From contig CAKUOH010000008.1 in assembly GCA_934668765.1 (NCBI GenBank), positions 24,905 to 88,904 on the forward strand: a DNA stretch of 64,000 bases, written 5' to 3'. Position 1 is the stretch's first letter; each line of letters begins with the position of its first letter. Under the pieces are notes generated by a model. It ran no database searches and was not told where the DNA came from. It saw only the letters and a list, made by a program, of their open reading frames with translations. The position numbers were made by a program, and so were the translations under genes. This DNA is from an uncultured Helicobacteraceae bacterium. Lineage in GTDB: Bacteria; Campylobacterota; Campylobacteria; Campylobacterales; Helicobacteraceae. Shown piece after piece: positions 7,656 to 17,172 of the stretch.

Positions 7656-9254
7656 ATGCAACGAAATTTAGCACAAGTAAAAAGCGACATTTTAGCCGAG
7701 CTTAAAATGCGTGTAGAGGACAGAATTTTAGAGCCAAACAACTACGAAGTGCTTTGCAAGCTCATTAACAAGGCAGACAGCATAAGCGAGGCACAAGCTA
7801 TCGCCGCACTAGGCACGACTTACAAAAAAACAGGTTTTCATTTTGATGCGCGTTTAGAAAATTTAAGCAACGACATACATTTTTTAGCCAAAGATAAAGC
7901 TTTGAGTTTTGAAAATGACAAAAACGCCATTACGCACAAGCTCATCATAGGCGACAATTACCCCGCACTTTTGAATTTACTTATCGTATACCGCGAAAAA
8001 ATCAAAGTGATTTATATCGACCCGCCTTATGGTAAGGACGATTTAGGTGAGTTTGCCAAAACCAACTACGAAAACGCCATTACGCGCGATAATTTGCTTT
8101 CTATGTTAAAGCCACGCCTACAAATCGCTAAAATGCTTTTAAAAGATGATGGCGTCCTCTTTTGTAGCATAGATGATAGAAATCAAGCGTATGTAAAATG
8201 CCTTTTTGATGATATTTTTGGGGAGGGGAATTTTGTAGCAGATTTTATCCGCAAAACAAAATCTACGACAAATGACGCAAAAACAGGCGTAAATTATCAG
8301 CACGAATTTTTACTTTGTTATGCTAAAAATAAAGATGAAGTGAATTTACTAGGCGGGCAAAAAGATTTAAGCGGATATAAAAACCCAGATAATGACCCAA
8401 ATGGAGAGTGGGTTTATAGCGACCCAAGTGCTAAAAGTGGCGATATGAAAACGGGATATTTTGCGGTAAAAAATCCATACACAGGCAAAGAAGATTATCC
8501 GCCAGAAGGTAGATTTTGGCTTTTTTCGCAAAATACTATACAAAAACATATTGATGAAGGGCGAATTTGTTTTAAAAAAGAGCATAAAGACGATGAAAGG
8601 GGATTTATTTATAAACGATATTTGAAAGATTTGAAAACGAATTTAAAGACCTTTGATAGTCTTTGCTTTGACTCAAATGAATTTATGAACCAAAATGCGA
8701 CAAAAGAGTTAAAGGAACTTGATATGGTTGAAAATTTTGCTTATCCAAAAGGCGTAAATTTTATACAAAAAATATTGCAACACGCAACAAATGATAACCA
8801 CGATATAGTTTTAGACTTTTTTGCAGGTTCAGGCACAACAGCACACGCTGTAATGGAGCTAAATCGTGCGGATAATGGCAATAGAGAGTGCATTTTGGTT
8901 ACAAATAACGAAATCACAGAGCTTAACCCAAATGGCATAGCCGTAGATGTAACCGCCAAACGCCTTAAACGCATAATGAGCGGGGAGTGCTATGATGGCA
9001 GTAAAAATTTCAAATGGCGTGAGAAAAATGAGCCTTACAAGGACAATTTAGAGGTTTTTAGGATAGAAAAGGTCAGCAAATACGCACAAGAATCTGACAA
9101 AAGTGTGCTTGAAGTCATTGATGAGAGTGCTTATGGGTTGATTGAATTTGACTCTATCCACGAAAAAGCCAAATGGATAGCCAAAAATTTTGATATAACG
9201 CTTAAAGAACTTGAAAACGATAAGGCGTATAGTGTGCGCCAAAAGGGCGAGTAA
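7656..9254 (+). CDS. mod: Type III restriction-modification DNA methyltransferase (Mod)
   Basis: A 532-residue adenine methyltransferase of the beta class: catalytic motif IV DPPY (about residue 122, in VIYIDPPYGKDD) precedes the AdoMet motif FAGSGTTAHAV (about 389-399). The order and spacing are those of type III Mod subunits, which both methylate one strand and read the recognition site for the Res partner. The variable middle (residues about 190-330) would hold target recognition. The stop overlaps the res start (TAATG), so the two subunits are coupled. No G/C or repeat tract is seen within the gene, so this Mod is not an obvious phasevarion switch. Length is normal for the smaller type III class. 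Confidence 0.93.
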   Translation: MQRNLAQVKSDILAELKMRVEDRILEPNNYEVLCKLINKADSISEAQAIAALGTTYKKTGFHFDARLENLSNDIHFLAKDKALSFENDKNAITHKLIIGDNYPALLNLLIVYREKIKVIYIDPPYGKDDLGEFAKTNYENAITRDNLLSMLKPRLQIAKMLLKDDGVLFCSIDDRNQAYVKCLFDDIFGEGNFVADFIRKTKSTTNDAKTGVNYQHEFLLCYAKNKDEVNLLGGQKDLSGYKNPDNDPNGEWVYSDPSAKSGDMKTGYFAVKNPYTGKEDYPPEGRFWLFSQNTIQKHIDEGRICFKKEHKDDERGFIYKRYLKDLKTNLKTFDSLCFDSNEFMNQNATKELKELDMVENFAYPKGVNFIQKILQHATNDNHDIVLDFFAGSGTTAHAVMELNRADNGNRECILVTNNEITELNPNGIAVDVTAKRLKRIMSGECYDGSKNFKWREKNEPYKDNLEVFRIEKVSKYAQESDKSVLEVIDESAYGLIEFDSIHEKAKWIAKNFDITLKELENDKAYSVRQKGE

Positions 9255-11377
9255 TGCTACAAGAAATCATTGATTTACAAGATGAGGCGGTAAGCAAACT
9301 TTTAGAGTATGCTTTAAAGCAAAAAGAAAGCACCTTTAAAGCCCCAACAGGAAGCGGCAAGACCTATATGATGAGTGATTTGATGAACCGCATTTTATCG
9401 CGTGATGAAAATGTGGTTTTTGTGGTAAGCACGCTTTCAAAGGGGAATTTAGGCGAGCAAAATTATAAGGCATTTTGTCGTTTTGGGAGAGAAAAATTTA
9501 ACAAATTAAAGCCTTTTTTGATAGAAACGGATACTACTAATGAAGAGGCTTTGTTTATACCGCTTGATTATAATGTCTATGTTTTGCCGCGTGATAAATA
9601 TAAAAAGGATTCTAAACTCAAAGACGGCGGTGTTTTGCTGAATTTTTTACAATCGCTTGATACGAATTTAGAGCGTGGGACGCAGGGCAAAAAGATTTAT
9701 CTTATAAAAGATGAATGTCATCAAGCCACAAACAACCTTGATGAGCTGATAAAAAACGGACACGACAAAGGGTTTTTTGAAAAGGTTATCAATATATCAG
9801 CCACTCCAAAGCTTGCAAGGGGACAAAGACCGAGCGTAGAAGTGAATGAAGATGAGGCTGTGAGTGTAGGGCTTATCAAAGCTGTGAAATGGCAAAGTGA
9901 TGAAGTGGAGTTAGAAACGGCACTTGATAAATTTGTCGAGCTTAAAAAGAAGTATTTAAACGAGCAAAATGGTGTAGGGATAAATCCTTGTATGATAATC
10001 CAAATTTCAAATAAAGACAAGGCAGACAAAGAGATAGAAACGATAAAAGAAGCACTCAAAAAAGCGCATAGCGAGCTAAAATATATGCTCATCGTTGATG
10101 ATAAAAATTCAAACAAATGCGAAAGTAACGACAAAATCGCACAAGGCAAAAAGAAACTCTCTGTAAAAAAATGGAAAAGTTACGCCAAAGAAAACAACAG
10201 CACGATTGACATAATCATCTTTAAAATGGTGATAAGCGAGGGTTGGGATATACCGCGTGCTTGTATGCTTTATCAAATGCGAAACAGCCAAAGCAAACAA
10301 CTTGATGAGCAAATTATCGGGCGGGTGCGGCGTAATCCTTGTTTGGAGCGATTTGAAACGCTTAATGAAAATCAAAAAGAGCTCATCAGCACGGCTTATA
10401 TCTACGGCGTAAAGCCAAAAGAGGACAATGCTGTGGGCGTGAGGCTTAAAGGGCAAATTCACCAAGGGCTTTTTGAAAATGAGATTGTTAAGGAATTTAC
10501 AATCAAAGTAACCACGCTAAAAAATGGCGAAAAATTAGATTTTAGTGCAGAGAAAATTTTGACAAATTTGGGCGTAGATTCTAATGAAATGCGTGGCAAA
10601 AAGGATATTTTCACGCTTTATAGAGAGATAGAATCTAATAGCGTGTTAGAATCAGAGTGCAAGGCGTATGCGGGGAGCGATGCTAGTAAGTGGTTCGCAT
10701 TTGCAAATAATTTTGCATTGCTAAAAAATGAGTATGAAAAAGAAGTATTAGATTATGATAAAAGCGTGGAGATTAGCGAAGTTAGTGGGAATTTGGCGTT
10801 GGAGAGTTTTTTTAATGAAAGAGAATTTGGATTTGATAAAGAAGCATTAGAACATTGGATTTGGCTATGTGATGGAGAAAAATTTGCCTTTGACAGCAAG
10901 GCAGAAAAAGAATGGGTAAAAATCATAAGAGAAATATACAAAAAAGGGCTTGTCAAAAGCATAGTGATAAATGGCGAAAAAGTCGCGTTATTTGGCAAAA
11001 ACTATCCCTATAACTCTGGGATAAAATTTGAGTATTATCTAAACGGCTATCATTTTTCTTACCCTGATTTTGTGCTAAAAGATTCGCAGGATAGAATCCA
11101 TATTTTTGAAGTAAAGAGTGTGGATTCTAGCTTTGGCGATTTGAGCGAATCTAGTGCGTTTGGTGGTGGCGAATATGGGCGCAAAATCGCCGAATTAGCA
11201 AAAGTGTATAAAGCGATTTCTAAAAAACTGCCATATCATTTTTGGATTCCCATAAAACAAAAGGATAATCACTGGGAAGTGCAGTGCTACGCAAATGGAG
11301 CGGATAGGTTTAGCGGGGAAATTTTTAGTAGTGATGATATTTTACGCGCAGTGCAAAGCAAATTAGAGCAAGTGTGA
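9254..11377 (+). CDS. res: Type III restriction enzyme (Res), helicase-nuclease
   Basis: A 707-residue SF2 translocase/endonuclease. Visible: Walker A APTGSGKT (about 31-38), Walker B-type DECH (about 153-156), motif III-like SATP, helicase C-domain IISEGWDIPRA-like block (MVISEGWDIPRACML) and motif VI QIIGRVRRNP. Near the C-terminus YPDFVLKDSQDRIHIFEVKS is the PD...ExK cleavage centre. It needs Mod for site recognition and cuts after convergent translocation. It is shorter than EcoP1/EcoP15 Res (about 900+) but has all motifs, so it looks intact. Starts at the ATG inside the mod stop. Confidence 0.93.
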   Translation: MLQEIIDLQDEAVSKLLEYALKQKESTFKAPTGSGKTYMMSDLMNRILSRDENVVFVVSTLSKGNLGEQNYKAFCRFGREKFNKLKPFLIETDTTNEEALFIPLDYNVYVLPRDKYKKDSKLKDGGVLLNFLQSLDTNLERGTQGKKIYLIKDECHQATNNLDELIKNGHDKGFFEKVINISATPKLARGQRPSVEVNEDEAVSVGLIKAVKWQSDEVELETALDKFVELKKKYLNEQNGVGINPCMIIQISNKDKADKEIETIKEALKKAHSELKYMLIVDDKNSNKCESNDKIAQGKKKLSVKKWKSYAKENNSTIDIIIFKMVISEGWDIPRACMLYQMRNSQSKQLDEQIIGRVRRNPCLERFETLNENQKELISTAYIYGVKPKEDNAVGVRLKGQIHQGLFENEIVKEFTIKVTTLKNGEKLDFSAEKILTNLGVDSNEMRGKKDIFTLYREIESNSVLESECKAYAGSDASKWFAFANNFALLKNEYEKEVLDYDKSVEISEVSGNLALESFFNEREFGFDKEALEHWIWLCDGEKFAFDSKAEKEWVKIIREIYKKGLVKSIVINGEKVALFGKNYPYNSGIKFEYYLNGYHFSYPDFVLKDSQDRIHIFEVKSVDSSFGDLSESSAFGGGEYGRKIAELAKVYKAISKKLPYHFWIPIKQKDNHWEVQCYANGADRFSGEIFSSDDILRAVQSKLEQV

Positions 11378-11460
11378 AATAGCGCAAATGCTTGGGTTAT
11401 GGATTTTGCTGGAGTTTTATCGCCTAACGCTACAAAAGATACAAACAAGCGAAATTTTGC

Positions 11461-11466
11461 TAGAAT
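11461..11466 (+). promoter_or_regulatory. -10 element of esterase gene
   Basis: AAATTTTGCTAGAATTGTGG gives an extended -10 TAGAAT 32 bp before the preferred ATG. It nearly duplicates the mod promoter. Confidence 0.5.
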
Positions 11467-11497
11467 TGTGGCTTTTACAATTTTTAGGAATCTTAAA

Positions 11498-12433
11498 ATG
11501 AAATATTTATTCATTATTGCTATGGTGTTTATATTAAGCGCAAGTGGTTTAGTAGCAAAACCAAGCAACACCATTACAAAATTAGACACCAAAACCACAG
11601 AGCTTTTTGACATTCACACAGCACAACTCCACGCAAATAACACGATTTATGCCATTACCATAAGCAAAATTAAATCGCCCAAAACGCAACCAAAAAAATA
11701 TAGAATCTTCTATATGCTTGATGGCAACGGACATTTGCCAATAGCCCTAAACGCGCTTGCTAAGGAGTATTGCAAGAAAGACTTTTTATGCGATGAACTC
11801 GATTATGTGCTTCTTGTTGGCATAGGCTATGGTGAAAAATACGCCAAGATAGCATTTCCACCATTAAGAACGAGGGATTACACGCCAAGTATTCCAAAAG
11901 AGTTGCTCGATTCTATGGACAATAAGCGAAACTTCCTTAATGGCGGTGGAGCGCAAAATTTCTTAGAATCTTTCGTGCAAACAATTATCCCATTTGTGAA
12001 ATCACATATAACACAATCAAATTTGGAGTTAAGCAAAGAGTGTGGCATTTTTGGGCATAGCTTTGGTGGGCTTTTTGTGCTTTATGCCTTGAGTAACGCT
12101 ACAAACGATTTTAATCATTTTTATGCCATTTCGCCATCGCTTTGGTGGGGAAATGGCGAATTTATAGGGCAAAATAGAGCGATTGATTTTGCGGATATTG
12201 AGGAAGATTCTATAACTTTATGGATTATGCAAGATACGCCAAAAAATCCACAAACTCAAACGATTAACAAAGAAAATCCGCGTGGCAAGGCAAAAATTAA
12301 CACTAAAGAATTAGCAACTCTCATACAATCACAAAGCAATATAACACCACACTACAAAGCATTTCAAGGATATACGCACGGCTCTGTCGTTGTGCCCGCG
12401 TTTTTAGAAGCGATTAGGGATTTTGCTAAATAA
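11498..12433 (+). CDS. Periplasmic alpha/beta-hydrolase esterase (IroE/Esterase-D-like)
   Basis: A 311-residue secreted hydrolase. I choose ATG 11498 because it follows AGGAATCTTAAA and gives a signal peptide (KYLFIIAMVFILSASGLVA); an upstream ATG at 11399 would put 33 odd residues in front. The nucleophile is in GHSFGGLFVLYAL (GxSxG), the oxyanion-side FYMLDGNGHL and the SPSLWWG block are typical of the putative-esterase family that includes siderophore hydrolases IroE/Fes, and HGSVVVP supplies the likely catalytic His. A role in hydrolysing ferric siderophores or other esters in the periplasm is possible; no iron-uptake gene is next to it. Confidence 0.75.
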   Translation: MKYLFIIAMVFILSASGLVAKPSNTITKLDTKTTELFDIHTAQLHANNTIYAITISKIKSPKTQPKKYRIFYMLDGNGHLPIALNALAKEYCKKDFLCDELDYVLLVGIGYGEKYAKIAFPPLRTRDYTPSIPKELLDSMDNKRNFLNGGGAQNFLESFVQTIIPFVKSHITQSNLELSKECGIFGHSFGGLFVLYALSNATNDFNHFYAISPSLWWGNGEFIGQNRAIDFADIEEDSITLWIMQDTPKNPQTQTINKENPRGKAKINTKELATLIQSQSNITPHYKAFQGYTHGSVVVPAFLEAIRDFAK

Positions 12434-12519
12434 ATATGCTTAATAATCCAAAATAGTAGTGTGATTTGACGCAAAATAAAGTGTGTTCTTATGACGCATT
12501 TTTAATTTTGATACACTCA

Positions 12520-12990
12520 CTATAAGCCTATGAGTTTGGCGTAAAGCCGTTTCCATAGGGGGAGTTTTTTAGAGTTGTATTGTAATAAAAGGGCTAAAAT
12601 TGCTTTGCGCCGAAACATAATCGCTGTGTTTATGGGGCTTAATGTTTCGCCAAAACCATTAGGATTTGCTCCAGATTCTAAAAGTAACTTTGCCACTTCA
12701 GCGTAGCCTTTGAAGCAAACGCCAGCTAGTGGCGTATGCCCCCTGTCATTTGGCACATCAACATTTGCACCAAAATCTAGCAAAAGTTTCACGCACGAAA
12801 TCGCGCTATGATAGCTTGCTAGCATTAGTAGCGTATCGCCTTTGTGGTTGGCAATGTTTGGATTTAGCCCATTTTCAAGCATAATTTTTAAGCTATCCGC
12901 GTCATTGTTTCGCGCAAAATCAAAAGACATTTTGACAAATTCCTCCATTTTGGCGTATTCTTGCGGGGTTAAATTTTGCACACTTGACAT
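12520..12990 (-). CDS. Ankyrin-repeat protein cotranscribed with katA
   Basis: A 156-residue protein of about four ankyrin repeats (NIANHKGDTLLMLASYHS, DVPNDRGHTPLAGVCFKGYA and NPNGFGETLSPINTAI are repeat cores). No signal peptide. It begins 10 bp after katA in the same direction, an association seen in several proteobacteria (AnkB beside catalase), where the ankyrin protein supports full catalase activity. The role here follows from that context. Confidence 0.85.
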   Translation of the reverse strand: MSSVQNLTPQEYAKMEEFVKMSFDFARNNDADSLKIMLENGLNPNIANHKGDTLLMLASYHSAISCVKLLLDFGANVDVPNDRGHTPLAGVCFKGYAEVAKLLLESGANPNGFGETLSPINTAIMFRRKAILALLLQYNSKKLPLWKRLYAKLIGL

Positions 12991-13000
12991 AGGGCATCTT

Positions 13001-14446
13001 TTATTTTAAGAGTTCAGCAATGCGTTTGCCATAATTCGCATCGGCTTTATTGAAATGCTCTAACTGCAATTTAATGATTTTTTCATTTATGCCTTTCATC
13101 GTGCCTGCAATCGTTTGACATAGCCGCTCTTTCTCATCGCTACTCATTAGCCGATACAAATCACCCGCCTGTGTGTAGTAATCATCGTCATCTTCTCTAT
13201 AATCCCACTGCCCGAGTTTGCTTTCACTCTCAAAGTTTAGCGGGTCTAAAATCGGCTCTTTTAAACTCCAATTATCCTTATATCCGTCCAAAACGCTAGG
13301 TTCATAATTGCGAATGCTACCATACGCGCCATTTGTCATATAACCATCGCGCACACTAGAATTAAGCGCGGATTTTGGTGCATTTATCGGAATCTGATGG
13401 TGGTTAATGCCTAGTCGGTAGCGTTGTGTATCCCCATAAGCAAAGAGTCTGCCTTGAAGCAATCTATCTGGACTATACCCAATGCCAGACACCACACTAG
13501 CGGGATTAAACGCGGCTTGTTCTACTTCGGCAAAGTAATTTTCTGGGTTTTTATTAAGTGTCATAATACCAATCTCAATAAGTGGATAATCCTTATGACT
13601 CCAAGTCTTTGTTACATCAAATGGGTGGAATCGATAAGTCTTTGCTTCTGATTCGGGCATTACTTGGATTGAAACTCTCCATTTGGGATAATCGCCCTTT
13701 TCGATTGACTCAAACAAATCGCGTTGATGAGAATCCATATCTACCGCACGAATCGCTGCCGCCTCTTCATTTGTTAGGTTTTTTATCCCTTGCATTGTGT
13801 GAAAATGAAATTTCACCCAAAATCGCTGATTTTTGTCATTGATAAGACTAAAAGTGTGGCTTCCGTAGCCATTCATATTGCGGTAGCTTGCAGGTATGCC
13901 TCTATCGCCCATAAGATAAGTGATTTGGTGCAATGCCTCTGGGGTTTGACACCAAAAATCCCACCACCGCTCAGGGTTTTGGATATGTGTTTTTGGGTCG
14001 CGCTTTTGGCTGTGGATAAAATCTGGGAATTTATATGGGTCGCGTATAAAGAAAATAGGCGTATTATTGCCAACTAAATCCCAATTTCCCTCTGTTGTAT
14101 AAAATTTAACCGCAAAACCTCTAGGGTCGCGCACCGCATCAGCTGAGCCTAACTCTGGGGCAACGGTTGAAAAACGAATAAACATAGGCGTTTTTGTGCC
14201 TTTTTTAAATACCGCTGCTTTTGAATATTTGCTAATATCAGCAGTAGCTTCAAATACGCCGTGTGCGCCACTTCCGCGTGCATGCACTACGCGCTCGGGG
14301 ATTCTCTCTCTATCAAATGCCGCTAGTTTCTCTAAATACCAAGTATCTTGCAAAAGTAGCGGTCCGCGCGGTCCTACGCTCATTACATTTTGATTGTCCC
14401 CAACGGGGCGTCCTGCCGTGGTTGTCAATGGTCTAAAATCTGCCAT
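13001..14446 (-). CDS. katA: Catalase (KatA)
   Basis: A 481-residue small-subunit haem catalase that turns hydrogen peroxide into water and oxygen. The distal His is in [12 protein letters not shown] (about residue 55), the distal Asn in [10 protein letters not shown], and the proximal Tyr in [14 protein letters not shown]. Length and N-terminus match epsilonproteobacterial KatA. The start ATG follows AAAAGGAGAGAAA. The gene heads an operon with the ankyrin gene, and a PerR-type box lies upstream of its -10. No truncation. Confidence 0.97.
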   Translation of the reverse strand: MADFRPLTTTAGRPVGDNQNVMSVGPRGPLLLQDTWYLEKLAAFDRERIPERVVHARGSGAHGVFEATADISKYSKAAVFKKGTKTPMFIRFSTVAPELGSADAVRDPRGFAVKFYTTEGNWDLVGNNTPIFFIRDPYKFPDFIHSQKRDPKTHIQNPERWWDFWCQTPEALHQITYLMGDRGIPASYRNMNGYGSHTFSLINDKNQRFWVKFHFHTMQGIKNLTNEEAAAIRAVDMDSHQRDLFESIEKGDYPKWRVSIQVMPESEAKTYRFHPFDVTKTWSHKDYPLIEIGIMTLNKNPENYFAEVEQAAFNPASVVSGIGYSPDRLLQGRLFAYGDTQRYRLGINHHQIPINAPKSALNSSVRDGYMTNGAYGSIRNYEPSVLDGYKDNWSLKEPILDPLNFESESKLGQWDYREDDDDYYTQAGDLYRLMSSDEKERLCQTIAGTMKGINEKIIKLQLEHFNKADANYGKRIAELLK

Positions 14447-14494
14447 TTTCTCTCCTTTTGAAATAAAAAATTTAAAGCATTAGCTTATCGCAAA

Positions 14495-14544
14495 ATTATA
14501 GATTAAAATTGTTAATAATGCAAGTGAAATGATAATTTTTATAA
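14495..14544 (-). promoter_or_regulatory. katA promoter with PerR-like box
   Basis: On the minus strand TATAAT (14495-14500) is the -10, 49 bp before katA. At 14530-14544 the minus strand reads TTATAAAAATTATCA, which matches the 7-1-7 Per box (TTATAAT-N-ATTATAA) at 12 of 14 positions and would cover the -35 region. That predicts repression relieved by peroxide. Regulator not in the window. Confidence 0.55.
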
Positions 14545-14605
14545 AACATCATTGCTAAAAATTTGGGTTTGTGGGTTTGGATTTGATTTTGAAAAGATTA
14601 AGTTA

Positions 14606-14692
14606 TGGTGCCGAGGGTCGGACTTGAACCGACACAGGGTTGCCCCTACCAGATTTTGAGTCTGGCGCGTCTACCAGTTTCACCACCCCGGC
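14606..14692 (-). tRNA. tRNA-Leu (anticodon CAA)
   Basis: The minus strand folds as a class II tRNA: acceptor GCCGGGG/CCTCGGC, anticodon stem CCAGA/TCTGG around loop CTCAAAA (anticodon CAA, reads UUG), a long variable arm and GGTTCAAGTCC T-loop. CCA is encoded. Confidence 0.95.
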
Positions 14693-14780
14693 GTTGTAGT
14701 TTTTAAAAAATATAAATCGCACAAAATGCGAATCTTTACAGCGCGAATCTGCGAATCTATAAAAAAAGATTCACAAAAAA

Positions 14781-14864
14781 TGGTGCGGTTGGCGAGACTT
14801 GAACTCGCACGAGTCGCCTCACCACCCCCTCAAGATGGCGTGTCTACCATTCCACCACAACCGC
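14781..14864 (-). tRNA. tRNA-Leu (anticodon GAG)
   Basis: The minus strand gives acceptor GCGGTTG/CAACCGC, anticodon loop TTGAGGG (anticodon GAG, reads CUC/CUU), a variable arm and T-loop GAGTTCAAGTC, with encoded CCA. It lies 88 bp upstream of the tRNA-Leu(CAA) in the same direction, so the two are probably cotranscribed. Confidence 0.93.
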
Positions 14865-14938
14865 GCCTTTTGATTAATATAAAAATCCGCCCAAATTCAC
14901 GCGAATCTAAAATTCACGCGAATCTAAAAGCACACTTA

Positions 14939-15250
14939 TTACAACAATGGATTTGCGTAAAGCACGATGATTGCGATAACTAGCGTGTAAATTACCTGCG
15001 CTTCGATTAGCGCGATGGCGATAAACATTGTAGTTGTGAGCTTTCCGCCTATGCCGGGATTTCTAGCCATACCAGAGATTGCCGCACCAGCCGCATTTCC
15101 CATACCTATCGCGCCACCAAGAGCTGCGATTCCTAGTCCGATAACTGCGCCGATTGCGGAATATGCTTTGATAAATTCTACGCCACTTACGCCCTCACTT
15201 GCACAAGCTACGCCCATACAAGCCAAAAATAACAAAAAGACTTTTTTCAT
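14939..15250 (-). CDS. atpE: ATP synthase F0 subunit c
   Basis: A 103-residue hairpin membrane protein that forms the rotor ring of ATP synthase. Two membrane helices flank the polar loop (GMARNPGIGGKL), and the proton-carrying Glu is in AIALIEAQVIYTL. A cleavable leader (KKVFLLFLACMGVACA) precedes the mature part, as in related epsilonproteobacteria. I start it at the second ATG because GGAGAG lies 5 bp before it, inside the longer frame. As usual for this group atpE stands alone, away from the other atp genes. Confidence 0.95.
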   Translation of the reverse strand: MKKVFLLFLACMGVACASEGVSGVEFIKAYSAIGAVIGLGIAALGGAIGMGNAAGAAISGMARNPGIGGKLTTTMFIAIALIEAQVIYTLVIAIIVLYANPLL

Positions 15251-15914
15251 TTGTCTCTCCAAAAAAGTATTTCAAAGCCCTGCCGTTCGGATTCATTCCC
15301 CTACTTATCCAAAACTTTGATAGGCGCAATTATTGCAAAATCAAAATAAAATCTAACTTATTTTTGCAAAAAATTTGCGATTTTTATGTGGAAATTGCTA
15401 AAAAACTATAAGTTTTAATTATTAAGTTAATTTTAAAACAAAGAAATTGCAAAAGACTCTAACCCATCTACAAGCAATATAAAAGGCAGTTTAGGGCGCG
15501 ATTTACGCGATAAAAACAAGTATATGATTCGCCCCAAAATCTCAAAGAGGCTAAATTTCGTTCAATTTTTATTGTATTTTTTTACTTTGCTTATGTTTAT
15601 AGCTTTGCAAGAAGTCTTGATATTAAAATTGCAAAAATTTGTAAAATTTCACAAAATGCTTTATGTAAAATATTTAAATAAATTAGGATTTTAATCGCCA
15701 AAGAATGTGAAAAAATCAAAAAATATGGATTGCCACGATTTTGCGATTCGCCAAATCGTAGCAATCTATGTTATTTTTGGATTGCTTCGGCAATAAATTG
15801 CCTCGCAATGACGAAGTGGAGTGGATTTGCAAGTGTGGGTCGGTGCTTCGCACAGACGCTTCGGGCTTTTTAAAAAGCCCTCGCAATGACAGGGATTTTA
15901 AAATGCAATCACGC
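15251..15914. other. 664-bp intergenic region between atpE and ackA
   Basis: No credible gene. The part next to atpE must contain its promoter. 15400-15715 is AT-rich with nothing I recognise. 15727-15893 is a composite of dispersed palindromic repeats, listed separately; a short open frame there is only repeat sequence. Confidence 0.7.
15727..15893. repeat. Composite of dispersed palindromic repeats (family A)
   Basis: Begins GGATTGCCACGATTTTGCG and ends CCCTCGCAATGACAGG; between lie a second GGATTGC...CGCAATGACG unit and a 43-bp block (15823-15865). The 43-bp block recurs exactly, inverted, at 35910-35952, and the adjoining 25-bp GGCAATAAATTG...CAATGACG block recurs inverted at 35888-35912-type positions, but with the two blocks in the other order. 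Confidence 0.85.
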
Positions 15915-17114
15915 TTACAATTTTGATACGATTTCATAAGTATCCTGCGCTATTACTAACTCCTCATTTGTGGGAATCACGCAAACTTTGACTTTGGAAT
16001 CCGCGGTTGAGATAATGCCCTCTTTGCCCACAGTGGCGATATTTGTTTGCTCATCCAAATGCACGCCCAAAAATCCTAAATGCTCCACGATAAATCCGCG
16101 AATATATACGGCATTTTCGCCCACACCTGCGCAAAATGCAATCGCATCTACACCATTCATCGCTGCCATATATGAACCAATGTATTTTGCTACGCGATAG
16201 GCAAATACGCGCCTTGCAAGTGCGGCAAGCTCATTGCCATCATTTTCTGCGGCTAGTAAATCCCTAAAATCGCTTGATAGTTTTGAGATTCCAAGCACAC
16301 CGCTTTTTTTATTCAAAATATTTAAAACTTCATCAATATTTAGATTTTCCTTTTTTGCGATATATTGAAGCACCGCAGGGTCTAAATCCCCACTGCGCGT
16401 CCCCATAGCAATACCTTCTAATGGCGATAATCCCATACTTGTATCGATACTCTTGCCGTTTTTTACCGCGCAGAGCGAACTTCCATTGCCCAAATGGCAA
16501 GTGATAATTTTGGAGTTGTTTATATCAAGCCCCAAAAATTCTGCCGTCCGTTTGCTTACGAAGCTATGACTTGTGCCGTGAAAGCCGTATTTGCGCACTT
16601 TATATTTCTCATACCATTCATAAGGCAGTGCATAAAGATAGGCGCGTGGTGGGATGCTTTGATGAAATGCTGTATCAAACACGCACACCATAGGCGTATT
16701 TGGCATTAACTCTTTGCAACCCAAAATTCCCATCAAATTTGCAGGATTATGCAATGGAGCTAAATCACTGCATTCTCTGATTTTGTCAATCACTTCATCT
16801 GTAACAAGCACAGAGTTAAAGAAAGCTTCCCCGCCGTGCACAGCTCGATGTCCTATTGCCTTAATCTCATCTAGCGATTCAATTACGCCATTTTCTTTGT
16901 CTGTAAGTGCTTCAAAGACATATTTTATCGCAGTCTTGTGGTCTGGCATATCCAAATGCTTCTCAATCTTTTTGCCTTTTGCCTTATATTTTAAAACACT
17001 GCCATTGATATGAATCCTATCACACATTCCCTCCGCTAAAACTTCCTTTTTCTCCATATTTATAAGCTGATATTTAAGCGATGAACTACCGCAATTTATA
17101 ACCAAAATATCCAT
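15915..17114 (-). CDS. ackA: Acetate kinase
   Basis: A 399-residue acetate kinase, which makes ATP and acetate from acetyl phosphate. Family motifs: [13 protein letters not shown] at the N-terminus, [42 protein letters not shown] and the catalytic TRSGDLDP block. Full length. It lies 58 bp after pta in the same direction (TTTTTCTCTCC complement gives its ribosome site), forming the usual acetyl-CoA to acetate pathway unit. Confidence 0.97.
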   Translation of the reverse strand: MDILVINCGSSSLKYQLINMEKKEVLAEGMCDRIHINGSVLKYKAKGKKIEKHLDMPDHKTAIKYVFEALTDKENGVIESLDEIKAIGHRAVHGGEAFFNSVLVTDEVIDKIRECSDLAPLHNPANLMGILGCKELMPNTPMVCVFDTAFHQSIPPRAYLYALPYEWYEKYKVRKYGFHGTSHSFVSKRTAEFLGLDINNSKIITCHLGNGSSLCAVKNGKSIDTSMGLSPLEGIAMGTRSGDLDPAVLQYIAKKENLNIDEVLNILNKKSGVLGISKLSSDFRDLLAAENDGNELAALARRVFAYRVAKYIGSYMAAMNGVDAIAFCAGVGENAVYIRGFIVEHLGFLGVHLDEQTNIATVGKEGIISTADSKVKVCVIPTNEELVIAQDTYEIVSKL

Positions 17115-17172
17115 TTTTCTCTCCTTTTTATTATATAAACTTATACTCGAATTTGTCGCAAATCACGCGAAT

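Noticed and set aside
15716-15937. 73-residue minus-strand open frame before ackA
   Set aside because: It is translated repeat sequence without ribosome site, overlapping the ackA end.
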